A DNA stretch of 64,000 bases from Alphaproteobacteria bacterium (GTDB taxonomy: Bacteria; Pseudomonadota; Alphaproteobacteria; Rhizobiales; BM303): positions 16,066 through 80,065 of the forward strand of contig JAJRYE010000025.1 of NCBI GenBank assembly GCA_024275895.1, in the 5' to 3' direction. Numbering within the stretch: position 1 is the stretch's first letter; each line of letters starts with the position of its first letter. Shown in pieces: positions 1 to 8,930 of the stretch. Below the pieces are notes generated by a model. That model had not been told where the DNA came from. It saw only the letters and a list, made by a program, of their open reading frames with translations, and ran no database searches. The translations under genes were made by a program, and so were the position numbers.

Positions 1-324
1 TTTAAGCGTGTAGCCGGATTGCAACTGTGAGCCCAGGGGAAGCACGATCAGCACAATATCGGTTTTTGCCTTTTCCCGGCTGAGAACGGCAACGCCGGCA
101 AGGCGCTGTTTGTTCGGTTTGGTGACAATGATGTTGACAGCGGTAATGCAATCGGTGCCTTCCTTGGTTTTGCGGCAATTCTTGACCCAGCTGCTGGCAT
201 CGGCGTTTTTTGCCTGGGCCCTGGCGGGGGTGGAGGCGGCTGTGGCCATCGCCATGGAGCTTATTGCCAGGCTCAGGCCAAGGGCGGCGGCGGTGAATCT
301 CGGGAATTTGGCTCTCTTGATCAT
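1..324 (-). CDS. IalB-family (invasion-associated locus B) periplasmic protein, C-terminus cut by window edge
   Basis: The minus strand is open for 108 codons from the ATG at 322-324 and runs off the left edge, so only the N-terminal part is seen; the ORF track missed it because there is no stop. The product begins with a basic stretch and a hydrophobic Ala-rich segment ending near ARAQA (about residue 38), a Sec signal peptide. The mature part shows W-V-K-N-C (Cys50), a second Cys at 59 and an LPLG-S-x-L-Q-S-G segment, the spacing seen in the IalB family of small periplasmic proteins common in Alphaproteobacteria. An AAGGA sits upstream of the start. The molecular role of the family is poorly known. 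It diverges from the yejA-like gene. Family call is by motif only. Confidence 0.7.
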   Translation of the reverse strand, partial: MIKRAKFPRFTAAALGLSLAISSMAMATAASTPARAQAKNADASSWVKNCRKTKEGTDCITAVNIIVTKPNKQRLAGVAVLSREKAKTDIVLIVLPLGSQLQSGYTLK

Positions 325-495
325 CGGAGGTTTCCTTTTTTTTCTGATAAATATCAAAATTATAAACGGGTCTGCTGAGCCCAGCCCCCAGTTTAAAAAA
401 CTGTGTGGCGCGAAAATGCGGCATACGCAAGGCATATTTTGTCCCGGGGTGAAAGAATTTCGAGGCGATATGTACAAATTGCAGTATAAAAAACT

Positions 496-2346
496 ATGCA
501 TTCTCGTGACGAATCACAAGCTGTGGAAAAAGGTTTTTTCTCCCTGCGGCGCTTTTATGGCCGGTTTGCGCTGGCCCTGGCCGTTTTTCTTGCCGCGCCG
601 GTTTCACTTCACGCCAAGCCGGCTCATGGCATCGCCATGCATGGCAGTCCCAAATACACGGCCGGGTTTACTCTTTACGCCTATACCAACCCTGATGCGC
701 CCAAGGGCGGGCGGGTCAATTATGCTTCAAGTGGCAGTTTTGACAGCCTTAACCCACTGATCGTGAAGGGGGTTGCGGCGCAAAAACTGCGAGGGTTTGT
801 TTTTGAAAGTCTGATGTCGCGTGCCTATGACGAGCCGTTTTCACTCTATGGCCTGATTGCCAAGAGTATCGAGACGCCTGAAAACCGCGCCTGGGTGACA
901 TTCAGGCTCAACCCTAAGGCCAAATTCTCCGATGGCACGCCGGTGCGGGTCGAGGATGTGATTTTCTCGTGGGAAACCCTGCGCGATCAGGGACGCCCGA
1001 ACCACCGGTTTTATTATTCCAAGGTGGAGCGTGTGGAGAGGCCCGGACCGGGCATGGTCAAGTTCGTTTTCAAGGATAGCGAAGACCGGGAAATGCCGCT
1101 TATCATGGGGCTGATGCCGGTTTTGCCCGAACACCGCTACAAGGGCGGCGCTTTTGCGCTTTCGGATTTGAAAATCCCGCTGGGTTCAGGGCCCTACAGG
1201 GTGAGGGATGTCAGGCCGGGAACCAGCATCACTTATGAGCGCAATCCGGATTACTGGGGGCGGGATTTGCCGGTCAACAAGGGGCGGTTTAATTTCGATA
1301 CGGTCAGGATTGAGTATTACCGCGATGCCAATTCGATGTTCGAGGCCTTTAAAAAGGGGCTTTACGACATGCGGCGCGAGGGGGATCCGACGCGCTGGGC
1401 GCTGGGTTATGATTTTCCGGCGGTCAGGAAAGGGCTTGTCGTCAGGCAGGAGATTGCGGCGGGCACGCCTTCGGGCATGGCGGCTTTTGTCTTTAATACC
1501 AGGCGTAAGGTGTTCGCCGATATCAAGGTGCGCCGGGCGCTTGCCATGATGTTTGATTTTGAATGGGTGAACAAACATCTTTTTCACGGGCTTTATACCC
1601 GCACCATGAGCTTTTTCGAGCGCTCCGAGCTTTCCTCCCATGGCCGCCCTGCCAGCGCCCGTGAACGCGAATTGCTTGAACCGTGGCGCGAATATGTTTT
1701 GCCTGAAATCATGAACGGGACGTTCGCCTTTGCCAAAAGCGACGGCTCGGGGCGTAACCGAAAGATCATGCGAAAAGCCATGGGGCTGCTCAGAGCGGCC
1801 GGCTACAGCATCAAGGACGGCAAAATGCGCCGCAAGGCGGACGGCAAGGCGCTGGAGTTCGAGTTTCTTGCCCTCACCGGGGCGCAGGAACGGCTGGCGC
1901 TGAATTTCAAGAAATCCCTGGAGCGGATCGGCGTGAGCATGAAGGTGCGCCAGATTGACAGCGCCCAGTATCAGCGGCGGCGGCAGGATTATGATTTTGA
2001 CATGATTCAAAACCGCTGGTTTGCCTCGCTTTCACCGGGAAACGAGCAATCCTTCCGCTGGAGCGCCAAGGCGGCCGGAACCAGGGGCAGCTTTAATTAT
2101 GCCGGGGTTGAAAACGCGGCGGTTGACGCCATGATCAAGGCAATGCTCAAGGCCACGAGCCGCGAGGATTTTGTTGATGCGGTGCATGCGCTCGACCGGG
2201 TCTTGCTCTCGGGCTATTATGTCATTCCGCTGTTTCATAAAAAATATCAATGGTATGCAAGCTGGAAGCGCATTACGCGCCCTCAGGAAGTGTCGCTTTA
2301 TGGCAACCGGCCTGATACCTGGTGGTTTGTGGGAGACAACAAATGA
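496..2346 (+). CDS. Extracellular solute-binding protein family 5, YejA-like (oligopeptide/microcin C type)
   Basis: 616-aa periplasmic binding protein for an ABC importer. Residues 1-40 contain an Arg-containing n-region, a hydrophobic core (ALALAVFLAAP) and a probable cleavage site near LHAKP. The mature start (HGIAMHGSPKY, then DAPKGGRVNYASSGSFDSLNP) is typical of the YejA branch of SBP_bac_5, which binds peptides such as microcin C in E. coli. Length fits the family. No yejB/E/F permease or ATPase genes follow, so it is an orphan binding protein here. Its stop overlaps the next start in an ATGA, implying co-transcription with the adenylating enzyme. The ATG at 496 lacks a clear Shine-Dalgarno, but no better in-frame start lies before the signal peptide. 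Confidence 0.85.
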   Translation: MHSRDESQAVEKGFFSLRRFYGRFALALAVFLAAPVSLHAKPAHGIAMHGSPKYTAGFTLYAYTNPDAPKGGRVNYASSGSFDSLNPLIVKGVAAQKLRGFVFESLMSRAYDEPFSLYGLIAKSIETPENRAWVTFRLNPKAKFSDGTPVRVEDVIFSWETLRDQGRPNHRFYYSKVERVERPGPGMVKFVFKDSEDREMPLIMGLMPVLPEHRYKGGAFALSDLKIPLGSGPYRVRDVRPGTSITYERNPDYWGRDLPVNKGRFNFDTVRIEYYRDANSMFEAFKKGLYDMRREGDPTRWALGYDFPAVRKGLVVRQEIAAGTPSGMAAFVFNTRRKVFADIKVRRALAMMFDFEWVNKHLFHGLYTRTMSFFERSELSSHGRPASARERELLEPWREYVLPEIMNGTFAFAKSDGSGRNRKIMRKAMGLLRAAGYSIKDGKMRRKADGKALEFEFLALTGAQERLALNFKKSLERIGVSMKVRQIDSAQYQRRRQDYDFDMIQNRWFASLSPGNEQSFRWSAKAAGTRGSFNYAGVENAAVDAMIKAMLKATSREDFVDAVHALDRVLLSGYYVIPLFHKKYQWYASWKRITRPQEVSLYGNRPDTWWFVGDNK

Positions 2347-4010
2347 TATTGTCAGGGCAGGAGCGGATCGAGGCTTATACCGCTTCAGGGATATGGGGCG
2401 GCGATACGCTGGATGGGTTGCTGCGCCGCACGGCGGCCGAGGCGCCGGACAGGCTGGCGTTGATCGACCCGCCAAACAAGAGGCACATTATGGGCGAGGC
2501 GCCCTTGCGGCTGACCTATGGGCAGGCGGACGCTATTGTTGACCATCTGGCGGATACGCTAGTCACTTTGGGGCTGGTGCGCGATGATGTGGTGGCCATC
2601 CAGCTTCCCAATACGGTTGAGGCAGTTTTGACCATTCTGGCCTGTTTGCGGGCCGGGCTGATCGCCTCTCCGCTTCCCGTTATCTGGCGCGAGCATGAAC
2701 TGGCCACGGCTCTGCCCAATATCGCACCGCGGGCGCTGATCACCTCGCAGCGGATTTTTGCGCATCCCCATGCCGATATGATGCGCAATATTGCCGCCGA
2801 ACTCATGACGGTGCGCTTTGTGTTCGGGTTTGGCAAGGACCTGCCTGACGGTGTCATGTCGCTGGAGGCCCGCATTCCTGAAACGGGGAAAGCGAACAAG
2901 GCCCCGTGTCCGCCGAATGAGGAGAACAAGGCCAATGATATCGCCTCCCTGACATGGAGCGCGGGCAATTCCGATCAGGAATTTACCGTTGCGCGTTCCC
3001 ATAACCAGTGGGTGGCGGCGGGGCTGATGCTTATGCTTGAGGCCAGACTCAGCCCCGGATCGCATATCCTGAACCCGTTTCCGCTCACCTCGCTGATGCC
3101 TCTGGGATTGATGGGGGCGTGGCTGCTCTCGGGCGGCACGCTGGTGCAGCATCACCCTTTTGAACCGGAGGTGTTTCTGGATCAGGTCAGGAAGGAGGAG
3201 GTTGATTTTACCTGTCTGCCGCCTGCCGCCGCTCAATTGTTTGATGAGCAGGGCCGGGGCATTCTTGCGCAGAATTTAACCGCGCTGGGATGCGTTTTAT
3301 ATGCGCCGACAGCGCCGCAATCCCAGGCCTCGCCGCTGGGCGATCTGGCAAGATCGATCATTGATATCAATGTGATCGGCGAGTTTGTTTATCTCGCCAC
3401 GCGGCGTCTTGATGGCCGTCTCAGACGCACAATCGCGTTTGGCGAGATTAACCGGCCGACCAATTCCCTTGACCGGGTAACGCTGGCGGAAACTCAAGTT
3501 TCAGGCTCGGTTTTGCGGGGGCATTTTGCCGCCGGCAAGCTGGCTGTCCGCAGCCCGATGATGTTCGACAGTTACTTCCCCCCGGCTCTGGACCGCAGTG
3601 GCGATGAACGCCTGCGCTTTGACAAGGACGGCTTTGCGCTAACCGGCATCAAGGCTCTGGTGGTGAATGATGCGGAAAAAGAGATTGAATTGCTGCATGG
3701 CGGCGTTGAAACTTTCCAGCATGGCGGCGTGCCGGTCGCCGCGGGCGAGCTTGACCGTCTGTATTGCGCCTGCGAGGCGCTTTCAGATGCCGCGGCTCTT
3801 CCTGTTGATGATCCGGTTCTGGGGAGCCGGATACTGGCCGCCGTCGTGCCCAATCCGGGGATGAGCATCAGCTTTGAGGAATTCAAGGACTATCTGATCG
3901 CGCGCAAGGTTGCGCCTTATAAAATTCCCGATCGTCTCATTACGGTCAAATCCATCCCGCGCGGACGGCGCGGCGAGGTTTTGCGCGACAAGGTTCTGGA
4001 TCAGACATGA
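2343..4010 (+). CDS. AMP-binding (acyl-CoA synthetase-like) protein with degenerate active-site motifs
   Basis: 555-aa member of the ANL adenylating superfamily. The start is the ATG at 2343, overlapping the upstream TGA, rather than the longer track ORF at 2322. The N-terminal half shows a normal AMP-binding fold signature (LTYGQADAIVDHLA, VAIQLPNTVEAVLTILACLRAG). The phosphate-binding loop, normally T-S-G-T-T-G-x-P-K-G, reads TWSAGNSDQEF near residue 205, and the C-terminal catalytic lysine segment, normally P-R-T-x-x-G-K-x-x-R, reads PRGRRGEVLR, with Glu instead of Lys. The enzyme may not adenylate, or may work differently. It sits between yejA-like and mobB with 4-base overlaps on both sides, a tight operon. 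Substrate unknown. Confidence 0.75.
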   Translation: MILSGQERIEAYTASGIWGGDTLDGLLRRTAAEAPDRLALIDPPNKRHIMGEAPLRLTYGQADAIVDHLADTLVTLGLVRDDVVAIQLPNTVEAVLTILACLRAGLIASPLPVIWREHELATALPNIAPRALITSQRIFAHPHADMMRNIAAELMTVRFVFGFGKDLPDGVMSLEARIPETGKANKAPCPPNEENKANDIASLTWSAGNSDQEFTVARSHNQWVAAGLMLMLEARLSPGSHILNPFPLTSLMPLGLMGAWLLSGGTLVQHHPFEPEVFLDQVRKEEVDFTCLPPAAAQLFDEQGRGILAQNLTALGCVLYAPTAPQSQASPLGDLARSIIDINVIGEFVYLATRRLDGRLRRTIAFGEINRPTNSLDRVTLAETQVSGSVLRGHFAAGKLAVRSPMMFDSYFPPALDRSGDERLRFDKDGFALTGIKALVVNDAEKEIELLHGGVETFQHGGVPVAAGELDRLYCACEALSDAAALPVDDPVLGSRILAAVVPNPGMSISFEEFKDYLIARKVAPYKIPDRLITVKSIPRGRRGEVLRDKVLDQT

Positions 4011-4519
4011 TGAAACCCTACCCGCTGCCGGTTCTTGGTGTCGCCGGTTACAAGAATTCGGGCAAAACCACTCTGGTGACCCGGATTGTGCGCGAGCTGA
4101 CCGGGCGCGGCTATGCGATTTCGACCATCAAGCATGCGCATCACGGTTTTGATATCGACAGGCCGGGGCGGGATAGTTTTCTGCATCGCGGCGCCGGGGC
4201 GCAGGAGGTGGCGATTATTTCAAATTCGCGCTGGGCGCTGATGCGTGAGCTGCGCGGGGCGCAAAAGCCGGTATTTGACGAGGTTCTCTCCAAAATCAGC
4301 CCCTGCGATCTGGTTGTCGTTGAGGGCTACAAGCAGGAGCCGCATCCGAAGATCGAGTTGCGCAGCGTCAACTCCACCCGTGATGACCTTGCGCCTCTGG
4401 ATGATACCATTATCGCCATTGCCTCGGACCATCTGCTTGAGGGGGAAACATTGCCGGTTTTTGAGCGCGATAATATTCCGGCGATTGCTGATTTTATCGT
4501 TTCCTATTACAAGTTGTGA
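4007..4519 (+). CDS. mobB: Molybdopterin-guanine dinucleotide biosynthesis adapter protein MobB
   Basis: 170-aa GTP-binding protein of the MobB family, which assists MobA in attaching GMP to molybdopterin. The P-loop GYKNSGKTTLV lies at residues 14-24, followed by the family-typical TIKHAHHGFDIDRPGRDS and later DLVVVEGYKQEPHPKIEL. Length matches stand-alone MobB. The start overlaps the previous stop; a second ATG directly follows (4010) and either could be used. No mobA is visible nearby, so the partner must be elsewhere. It sits in the operon between the adenylating protein and the CaiB-family gene. Confidence 0.9.
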   Translation: MMKPYPLPVLGVAGYKNSGKTTLVTRIVRELTGRGYAISTIKHAHHGFDIDRPGRDSFLHRGAGAQEVAIISNSRWALMRELRGAQKPVFDEVLSKISPCDLVVVEGYKQEPHPKIELRSVNSTRDDLAPLDDTIIAIASDHLLEGETLPVFERDNIPAIADFIVSYYKL

Positions 4520-4547
4520 GGCATTCCTTGCGGCTTTGGAACCAGAT

Positions 4548-5648
4548 ATGAGCCAGCCGGTGCAGCCGCTTCAGGGGATTAAAATCCTTGATTTTTCAAC
4601 CCTGCTGCCCGGTCCGCTGGCCAGCTTGATGCTTGCCGAGGCGGGGGCAGAGGTTTTAAAGCTTGAGCGCCCCGGCTTTGGCGAGGAAATGCGTTATTAC
4701 CCGCCATTCTGGGACGGCGAATCGGCTACCTATGCGCTGCTTAACCGCGGCAAGGATGGGCTTGAGATTGATTTGAAATCAAAAACCGCCAAGGCGGTGC
4801 TGGAGCCGCTGATCGCCGCAGCCGATATCGTGCTGGAGCAGTTCAGGCCCGGGGTCATGAAACGGCTCGGGCTTGATTATAGCCAAATGCGCAAGATCAA
4901 CCGCAAGCTGATTTATTGCTCGATTACCGGTTATGGGCAAAACGGACCCAAAGCCGGCCGGGCCGGGCATGATCTGAATTATATCGGCGATTCGGGCCTG
5001 CTTGATCTGAGCCATGGGCCAGCTGCAGCGCCGGTTATTCCGCCGTTTCTTGCGGCGGATATTGCCGGGGGGAGTTACCCGGCGGTGATGAACATCCTGC
5101 TTGCCCTGCGCCGGCGCGATCTGACCGGGGAGGGGGTGTATCTGGATATCGCCATGGCGGAAAATCTTTTTCCCTTCGCCTTCTGGGCCTGGGGCGCGGG
5201 GCATCTGGACGGCGCGTGGCCAGCACCGGGCGAAGGGCTGCTCACCGGCGGTTCGCCACGTTATCATCTTTACCGGGCAAAATGCGGCTCTCTTGTTGCT
5301 GTGGCTGCGCTTGAGGACAAATTCTGGCGAGAATTCTGTAACGTTATCGGCCTGGCGGAGCAGGATGGCGATGCGGAGAAACTGATTACGGCAATCAGCC
5401 GCCTGATCGGGCAAAAGAGCGCCGCGGAATGGGAACCGGTCTTCAGGGAGGCCAATTGCTGTTGCACGATTGTTAAAACGCTTGCCGAAGCCATCAGGGA
5501 TGAGCAATTTATATCCCGCGGCCGGTTTGCTCATCAGGTGCAAAACGGCGCCGGAGACCTCATGAGCGCCCTGCCGGTTCCGGTTGCGGATGTATTCCGC
5601 AAATCCGCCAAAGCGCCGCAAAAAGCGCCGCAGATAAAAAAGACGTGA
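4548..5648 (+). CDS. CaiB/BaiF family CoA-transferase, alpha-methylacyl-CoA racemase-like
   Basis: 366-aa protein. The ATG at 4548 was chosen because the longer track ORF from 4245 overlaps mobB out of frame. The opening (LQGIKILDFSTLLPGPLASLMLAEAGAEVLKLE) is the hallmark of class III CoA transferases, and AGHDLNYIGDSGLL around residues 144-157 resembles the His-Asp motif of alpha-methylacyl-CoA racemase rather than a formyl-CoA transferase. It would act on acyl-CoA thioesters in the cytoplasm, fitting co-transcription with an acyl-CoA synthetase-like gene upstream. The C-terminus ends in a Lys/Pro-rich tail. Racemase versus transferase cannot be settled by reading. Confidence 0.8.
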   Translation: MSQPVQPLQGIKILDFSTLLPGPLASLMLAEAGAEVLKLERPGFGEEMRYYPPFWDGESATYALLNRGKDGLEIDLKSKTAKAVLEPLIAAADIVLEQFRPGVMKRLGLDYSQMRKINRKLIYCSITGYGQNGPKAGRAGHDLNYIGDSGLLDLSHGPAAAPVIPPFLAADIAGGSYPAVMNILLALRRRDLTGEGVYLDIAMAENLFPFAFWAWGAGHLDGAWPAPGEGLLTGGSPRYHLYRAKCGSLVAVAALEDKFWREFCNVIGLAEQDGDAEKLITAISRLIGQKSAAEWEPVFREANCCCTIVKTLAEAIRDEQFISRGRFAHQVQNGAGDLMSALPVPVADVFRKSAKAPQKAPQIKKT

Positions 5649-5653
5649 GCGCC

Positions 5654-6874
5654 TTATGCCCTGCGCATGATCTGCGGCAGATCTTTATCCTCGACCAGTC
5701 CCTGCTGCATGATGGTCCTGCGTAGTGAGGGCATGTTTTTCAGCAGGCACAGACCGGCGGCCCGAAGCCCCTGAACCGGGGGGATGCCGAACAGCAAGGA
5801 GCGGTTGAGGAAATCAACCGCAGCGGTGCGCGGGAAAATATCAAAACGGCGCTTGCGGTCATATTCACGTGTCAGTTCGGGGGCGCCCGGATCATCGCCC
5901 CGGCGCCGCGCCCGCGCGGCAAGCTCGGCGATCAGGGCGGCGTCGCGCAGGCCAAGATTGAGCCCCTGGGCGCCGATAGGGGGCAGGACATGGGCCGTCT
6001 CGCCCACCAGCGCCACGCGGTTGGCGGCATATTCGCGCGCGGTCAGACCGGTGACGGGGAAGGCGTTTCTGGCGCTGAGGCCGGACAGCTTGCCAAGGCG
6101 GCCGCGCATATGGTGCTGCATGATGCCGGTCAACTCATGGTCATCAAGGCCGAGCAGCCGCTTGGCCTCAGGTGGTGTTTCGACCCAGACCAGCGCCGAG
6201 CGGTTGCCCTGCATGGGGATGATGGTGAAGGGGCCGGGTTTGCGGTGATACTCGACCGAGATATTTTTATGCGGCCGGGAATGGGAAAAGGTCAGCGCAA
6301 GAGCGGTCTGGTTGTAAGTCCAGCGGTTGACTTTAATCCCCGCCGCGCCGCGCGCTCTTGAATTGCGGCCATCGGCGGCGATGAGCAACGGGGCGCTGTA
6401 TGTCCGCCCGTCTTCAAGCGTAATCTCAACGGCTTGAGATTTTGATTCAACTTCAGAGGCTGATTCGGATACCAGCTTTAACCCCTTGCATTTTTTCGCG
6501 GTTTTCCAAAGCGCCGCGGTAATGACCGGAATGGGGATATTGTAACCGAAAGGTTCATCGCCAAGTTCCCTTGCGTTGAAGTTCATGGCCGGAGCCTTGG
6601 GCCAGCGGCCGGTTTCATCTTCGACCCGCATGGTCCAGAGCGGCGTGGCCTCAACCTCCACAAGCGGCCAGATGCCGGTGTGCTGCAACAGGCGGATTGC
6701 GCCTTGCAACAGGGCTATGGTGCGGTTGTCCTCATATGGGGTTTTGGCTTCAAGGCGCTTGAAAAGGGGATCGGCGCAGATGACATCAAACCCCTCGCGG
6801 CTGAGCAATATCGCCGCCGTCAGGCCGGCCGGACCGCCGCCCAGAACGATGGCGTCTTGTAAAGTTTCAATCAT
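5654..6874 (-). CDS. UbiH/UbiF/VisC-family FAD-dependent ubiquinone biosynthesis hydroxylase
   Basis: 406-aa flavoprotein monooxygenase. The N-terminal dinucleotide motif VLGGGPAGLTAA lies at residues 10-21, the mid-protein ADGRNSRAR segment is the second FAD contact, and VALVGETAHVLPPIGAQGLNLGLRDAA is the UbiH-family C-terminal FAD motif. The family hydroxylates the benzoquinone ring during ubiquinone synthesis (UbiH, UbiF, UbiI, UbiL types); the ring position cannot be told here. It lies 3 bases after the DUF2259 gene on the same strand, so the two are probably co-transcribed, and it converges with the CaiB-family gene. Confidence 0.85.
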   Translation of the reverse strand: MIETLQDAIVLGGGPAGLTAAILLSREGFDVICADPLFKRLEAKTPYEDNRTIALLQGAIRLLQHTGIWPLVEVEATPLWTMRVEDETGRWPKAPAMNFNARELGDEPFGYNIPIPVITAALWKTAKKCKGLKLVSESASEVESKSQAVEITLEDGRTYSAPLLIAADGRNSRARGAAGIKVNRWTYNQTALALTFSHSRPHKNISVEYHRKPGPFTIIPMQGNRSALVWVETPPEAKRLLGLDDHELTGIMQHHMRGRLGKLSGLSARNAFPVTGLTAREYAANRVALVGETAHVLPPIGAQGLNLGLRDAALIAELAARARRRGDDPGAPELTREYDRKRRFDIFPRTAAVDFLNRSLLFGIPPVQGLRAAGLCLLKNMPSLRRTIMQQGLVEDKDLPQIMRRA

Positions 6875-6877
6875 GAA

Positions 6878-7633
6878 TTACCCCGTAATGCCGCTGGCGG
6901 TGACGGCGATAAAGCGCCCGCTGCGGCCTTCAAAACCGTGCGCATAAACATAAAGCAGAATCGCAAAAACGGATTCGTTATTTTGCAGTGCAAATCCGGC
7001 AGGCTCAAAGCTGATAACATCGGCTATGGCATAGTCGAGGGGGCAGCCGCGGCTTTTGGGGATGGAGGTGTCGCGCGCCAATACCCGCAAGGGGGAACCG
7101 GGCGAGGTCAAACTGCGCAGGTGCAGCGCAAAACCGCTGGCGAGGCTGTTTTTAGTCACACCATCGCAATGGGCGGCCTTTAATTTGAACTCGGACAGCG
7201 TAAGCTCGAAACGCGGGCCAAAGGGCGGATCGGTTGCAAAAGCGCGAAAAGCTACTTTTTTGGGATCGGCGCTGATCTCCGTCATCGGGTTGCTGGCCAG
7301 AAGCAGTTGATTTTCTCCAATTTCAAGTTTGCGTAATATGGGCCGGGCCTTTTGATAGGATGCTGATCTTGCCTTGAGCGGTGAAATATTTTCGTTGTGC
7401 AAAAGGGTACGGATCGGGGTGCCTTTTACCCAGCTGTTTTTTTTGACATTGATGATGAAAATATCGGAATAGGGAAAGCCGGAGCCGTCCTGGATGCCAA
7501 ATTGCTCAAAAGCGAAATATTTTCCCTGCGGCGAGAAGCCGAAAATTTTGCGCTGGGCAATATCGGCGGCGTGCGCCTCAAAAAAGCCGGCGCTGAGAGC
7601 GAGGCTTATCAACAGGGTGGATAAACGGATCAT
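6878..7633 (-). CDS. DUF2259-type secreted protein
   Basis: 251-aa predicted exported protein. The start at 7633 is supported by GGAGGG just upstream and by a signal peptide beginning there (MIRLSTLLISLALSAGFFEAHA); the track start at 7705 adds an unlikely leader. The mature part opens with a phrase on the pattern R-K-I-F-G-F-S-P-x-G-K-Y-F-A-F-E-Q-F-G-I-Q-D-G-S-G-F-P-Y-S-D-I-F-I, which I associate with DUF2259. There are Cys residues near the middle (AAHCDG) and later (SRGCPLDY). Function unknown. It is directly upstream of the UbiH-family gene and divergent from a secreted orphan protein. Confidence 0.7.
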   Translation of the reverse strand: MIRLSTLLISLALSAGFFEAHAADIAQRKIFGFSPQGKYFAFEQFGIQDGSGFPYSDIFIINVKKNSWVKGTPIRTLLHNENISPLKARSASYQKARPILRKLEIGENQLLLASNPMTEISADPKKVAFRAFATDPPFGPRFELTLSEFKLKAAHCDGVTKNSLASGFALHLRSLTSPGSPLRVLARDTSIPKSRGCPLDYAIADVISFEPAGFALQNNESVFAILLYVYAHGFEGRSGRFIAVTASGITG

Positions 7634-7823
7634 GATCCCTCCATCTGAAGAGGCAGGTTCAACAGGCGTAAAAGCCCGATTGCAGTTTTTCGCTGGCAAA
7701 TCCACCCCGTCCAGCGTTTCAAACTCCGGAACACAAGAACGTTAGCGCCAAATGGGTGTTGCGGCAATCCTCCTGTCATGTTCAGATCGGGCTCAATGCG
7801 TTTTGGATGGAAAGGCCGGGAAA

Positions 7824-8897
7824 ATGAGAGGATTTCCAGCAAGAGTTCTAAGCCTGTTGGCTTGCAGCCTGCTTCTGGTTTCTTCGGGGACGGGTTTTTA
7901 TGCCCGGGACCGGGCGCTGGCCGGGCAGGAAACGGAAAAGACGCCCGGCGGCAGGATGGTTTTGCACACAAATCAGCAATTCCTTGCTGAGATAAATGCC
8001 AGGGCGGATTTTGATACGGCGGATTTCAGAGCAACCTTGCGCTTTGTTTTTTCTTCTCTGCCCGCAAGGGTGAAGGTCTATCCGACGGAAAATTATTACT
8101 ATTTCCGTTTTTTCTGGCAAGGCTACGAGTTTGCCGGAAATCTGCGGCTGGCGGCGCAGGACCGGGATGAAGGCATTCTCCATTTTGCCTATTTCCCGGC
8201 GGCGAATATGTCATCGGCCGATGGCGAAATGCATTACAAGGCGTTGGGCACAAAGGACGGAGTCAGGGTCAGGCGGATTTCAGATCTGGTTTACGATGTA
8301 AGCTATGAGGGCAAAACGGTTGTGTTTCAGTTGAATGATCTGCGCCATGTCAAACCGCCGGATGCAATAATTGGCGAGGATGAGATTTATATCGGCCCGG
8401 TGCAGGATGAATCGGGTTTTCAGTTTTTTCTGATGTTCAATTCCCGGCACAGAATATTCCACTATATCCTGAACGCGAAGGGGTCCTTTCCCGATCTGCT
8501 TCAGCCGATAGCCGAGACGCCTCTGATTGAAATCGGCCGCCGCAGCGGTTTTGCCTTTTACAGCGATAAATATCTCAATCGGAAAATCCTCATCGGGGTG
8601 CATGCGGATAATGTCGCGGCGAATAATTATTACGACGGGCCGTTTGACCAGTTGCCGGATAATTTTCTCAAGGGCGATCTTTTAAAGGCTGCCATAATTG
8701 CCTCCGACCCCGGCGTGAGAGGCCGGATTGACCGTTTTGGCTATTTCAACAGCGGCGAAGGGCGCTATGTGATCAGTCCCTATATCCAGTACCGGCAGCC
8801 CGCGGACATGCTAATTTATTATCGATGCGCCGCGCGGCAAGGACTGAGCCGGAAAGATTATTACAAATGCTTTTCTGTTGAGCGCGGCGGAGAGTGA
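7824..8897 (+). CDS. Secreted or lipid-anchored protein of unknown function
   Basis: 357-aa protein not recognised. The ATG at 7824 opens a clear signal sequence (RGFPARVLSLLACSLLLVSSG). The track ORF from 7752 adds 24 residues with no ribosome site. The mature protein is rich in Tyr/Phe and beta-prone (ENYYYFRFFWQGYEF, DEIYIGPVQDESGFQFFLMF), suggesting a soluble or surface beta-structured domain. Two Cys occur near the C-terminus (YYRCAAR, YYKCFS). It stands alone, divergent from the DUF2259 gene and followed by a pair of palindromic repeats. No function proposed. Confidence 0.6.
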   Translation: MRGFPARVLSLLACSLLLVSSGTGFYARDRALAGQETEKTPGGRMVLHTNQQFLAEINARADFDTADFRATLRFVFSSLPARVKVYPTENYYYFRFFWQGYEFAGNLRLAAQDRDEGILHFAYFPAANMSSADGEMHYKALGTKDGVRVRRISDLVYDVSYEGKTVVFQLNDLRHVKPPDAIIGEDEIYIGPVQDESGFQFFLMFNSRHRIFHYILNAKGSFPDLLQPIAETPLIEIGRRSGFAFYSDKYLNRKILIGVHADNVAANNYYDGPFDQLPDNFLKGDLLKAAIIASDPGVRGRIDRFGYFNSGEGRYVISPYIQYRQPADMLIYYRCAARQGLSRKDYYKCFSVERGGE

Positions 8898-8930
8898 GAT
8901 CTCGCCGCCTGCTTTGCTTTTTGCCTTTGC

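Noticed and set aside
2-430. 142-aa minus-strand ORF at the left edge
   Set aside because: Low-complexity Arg/His/Pro/Gln composition; the neighbouring minus frame gives a signal peptide and IalB pattern, so this is a shadow.
110-760. 216-aa plus-strand ORF
   Set aside because: Overlaps the IalB-like gene antisense and the YejA-like gene in another frame; no family features.
1186-2010. 274-aa antisense ORF
   Set aside because: His/Pro/Arg-rich shadow of the YejA-like gene, typical in GC-rich DNA.
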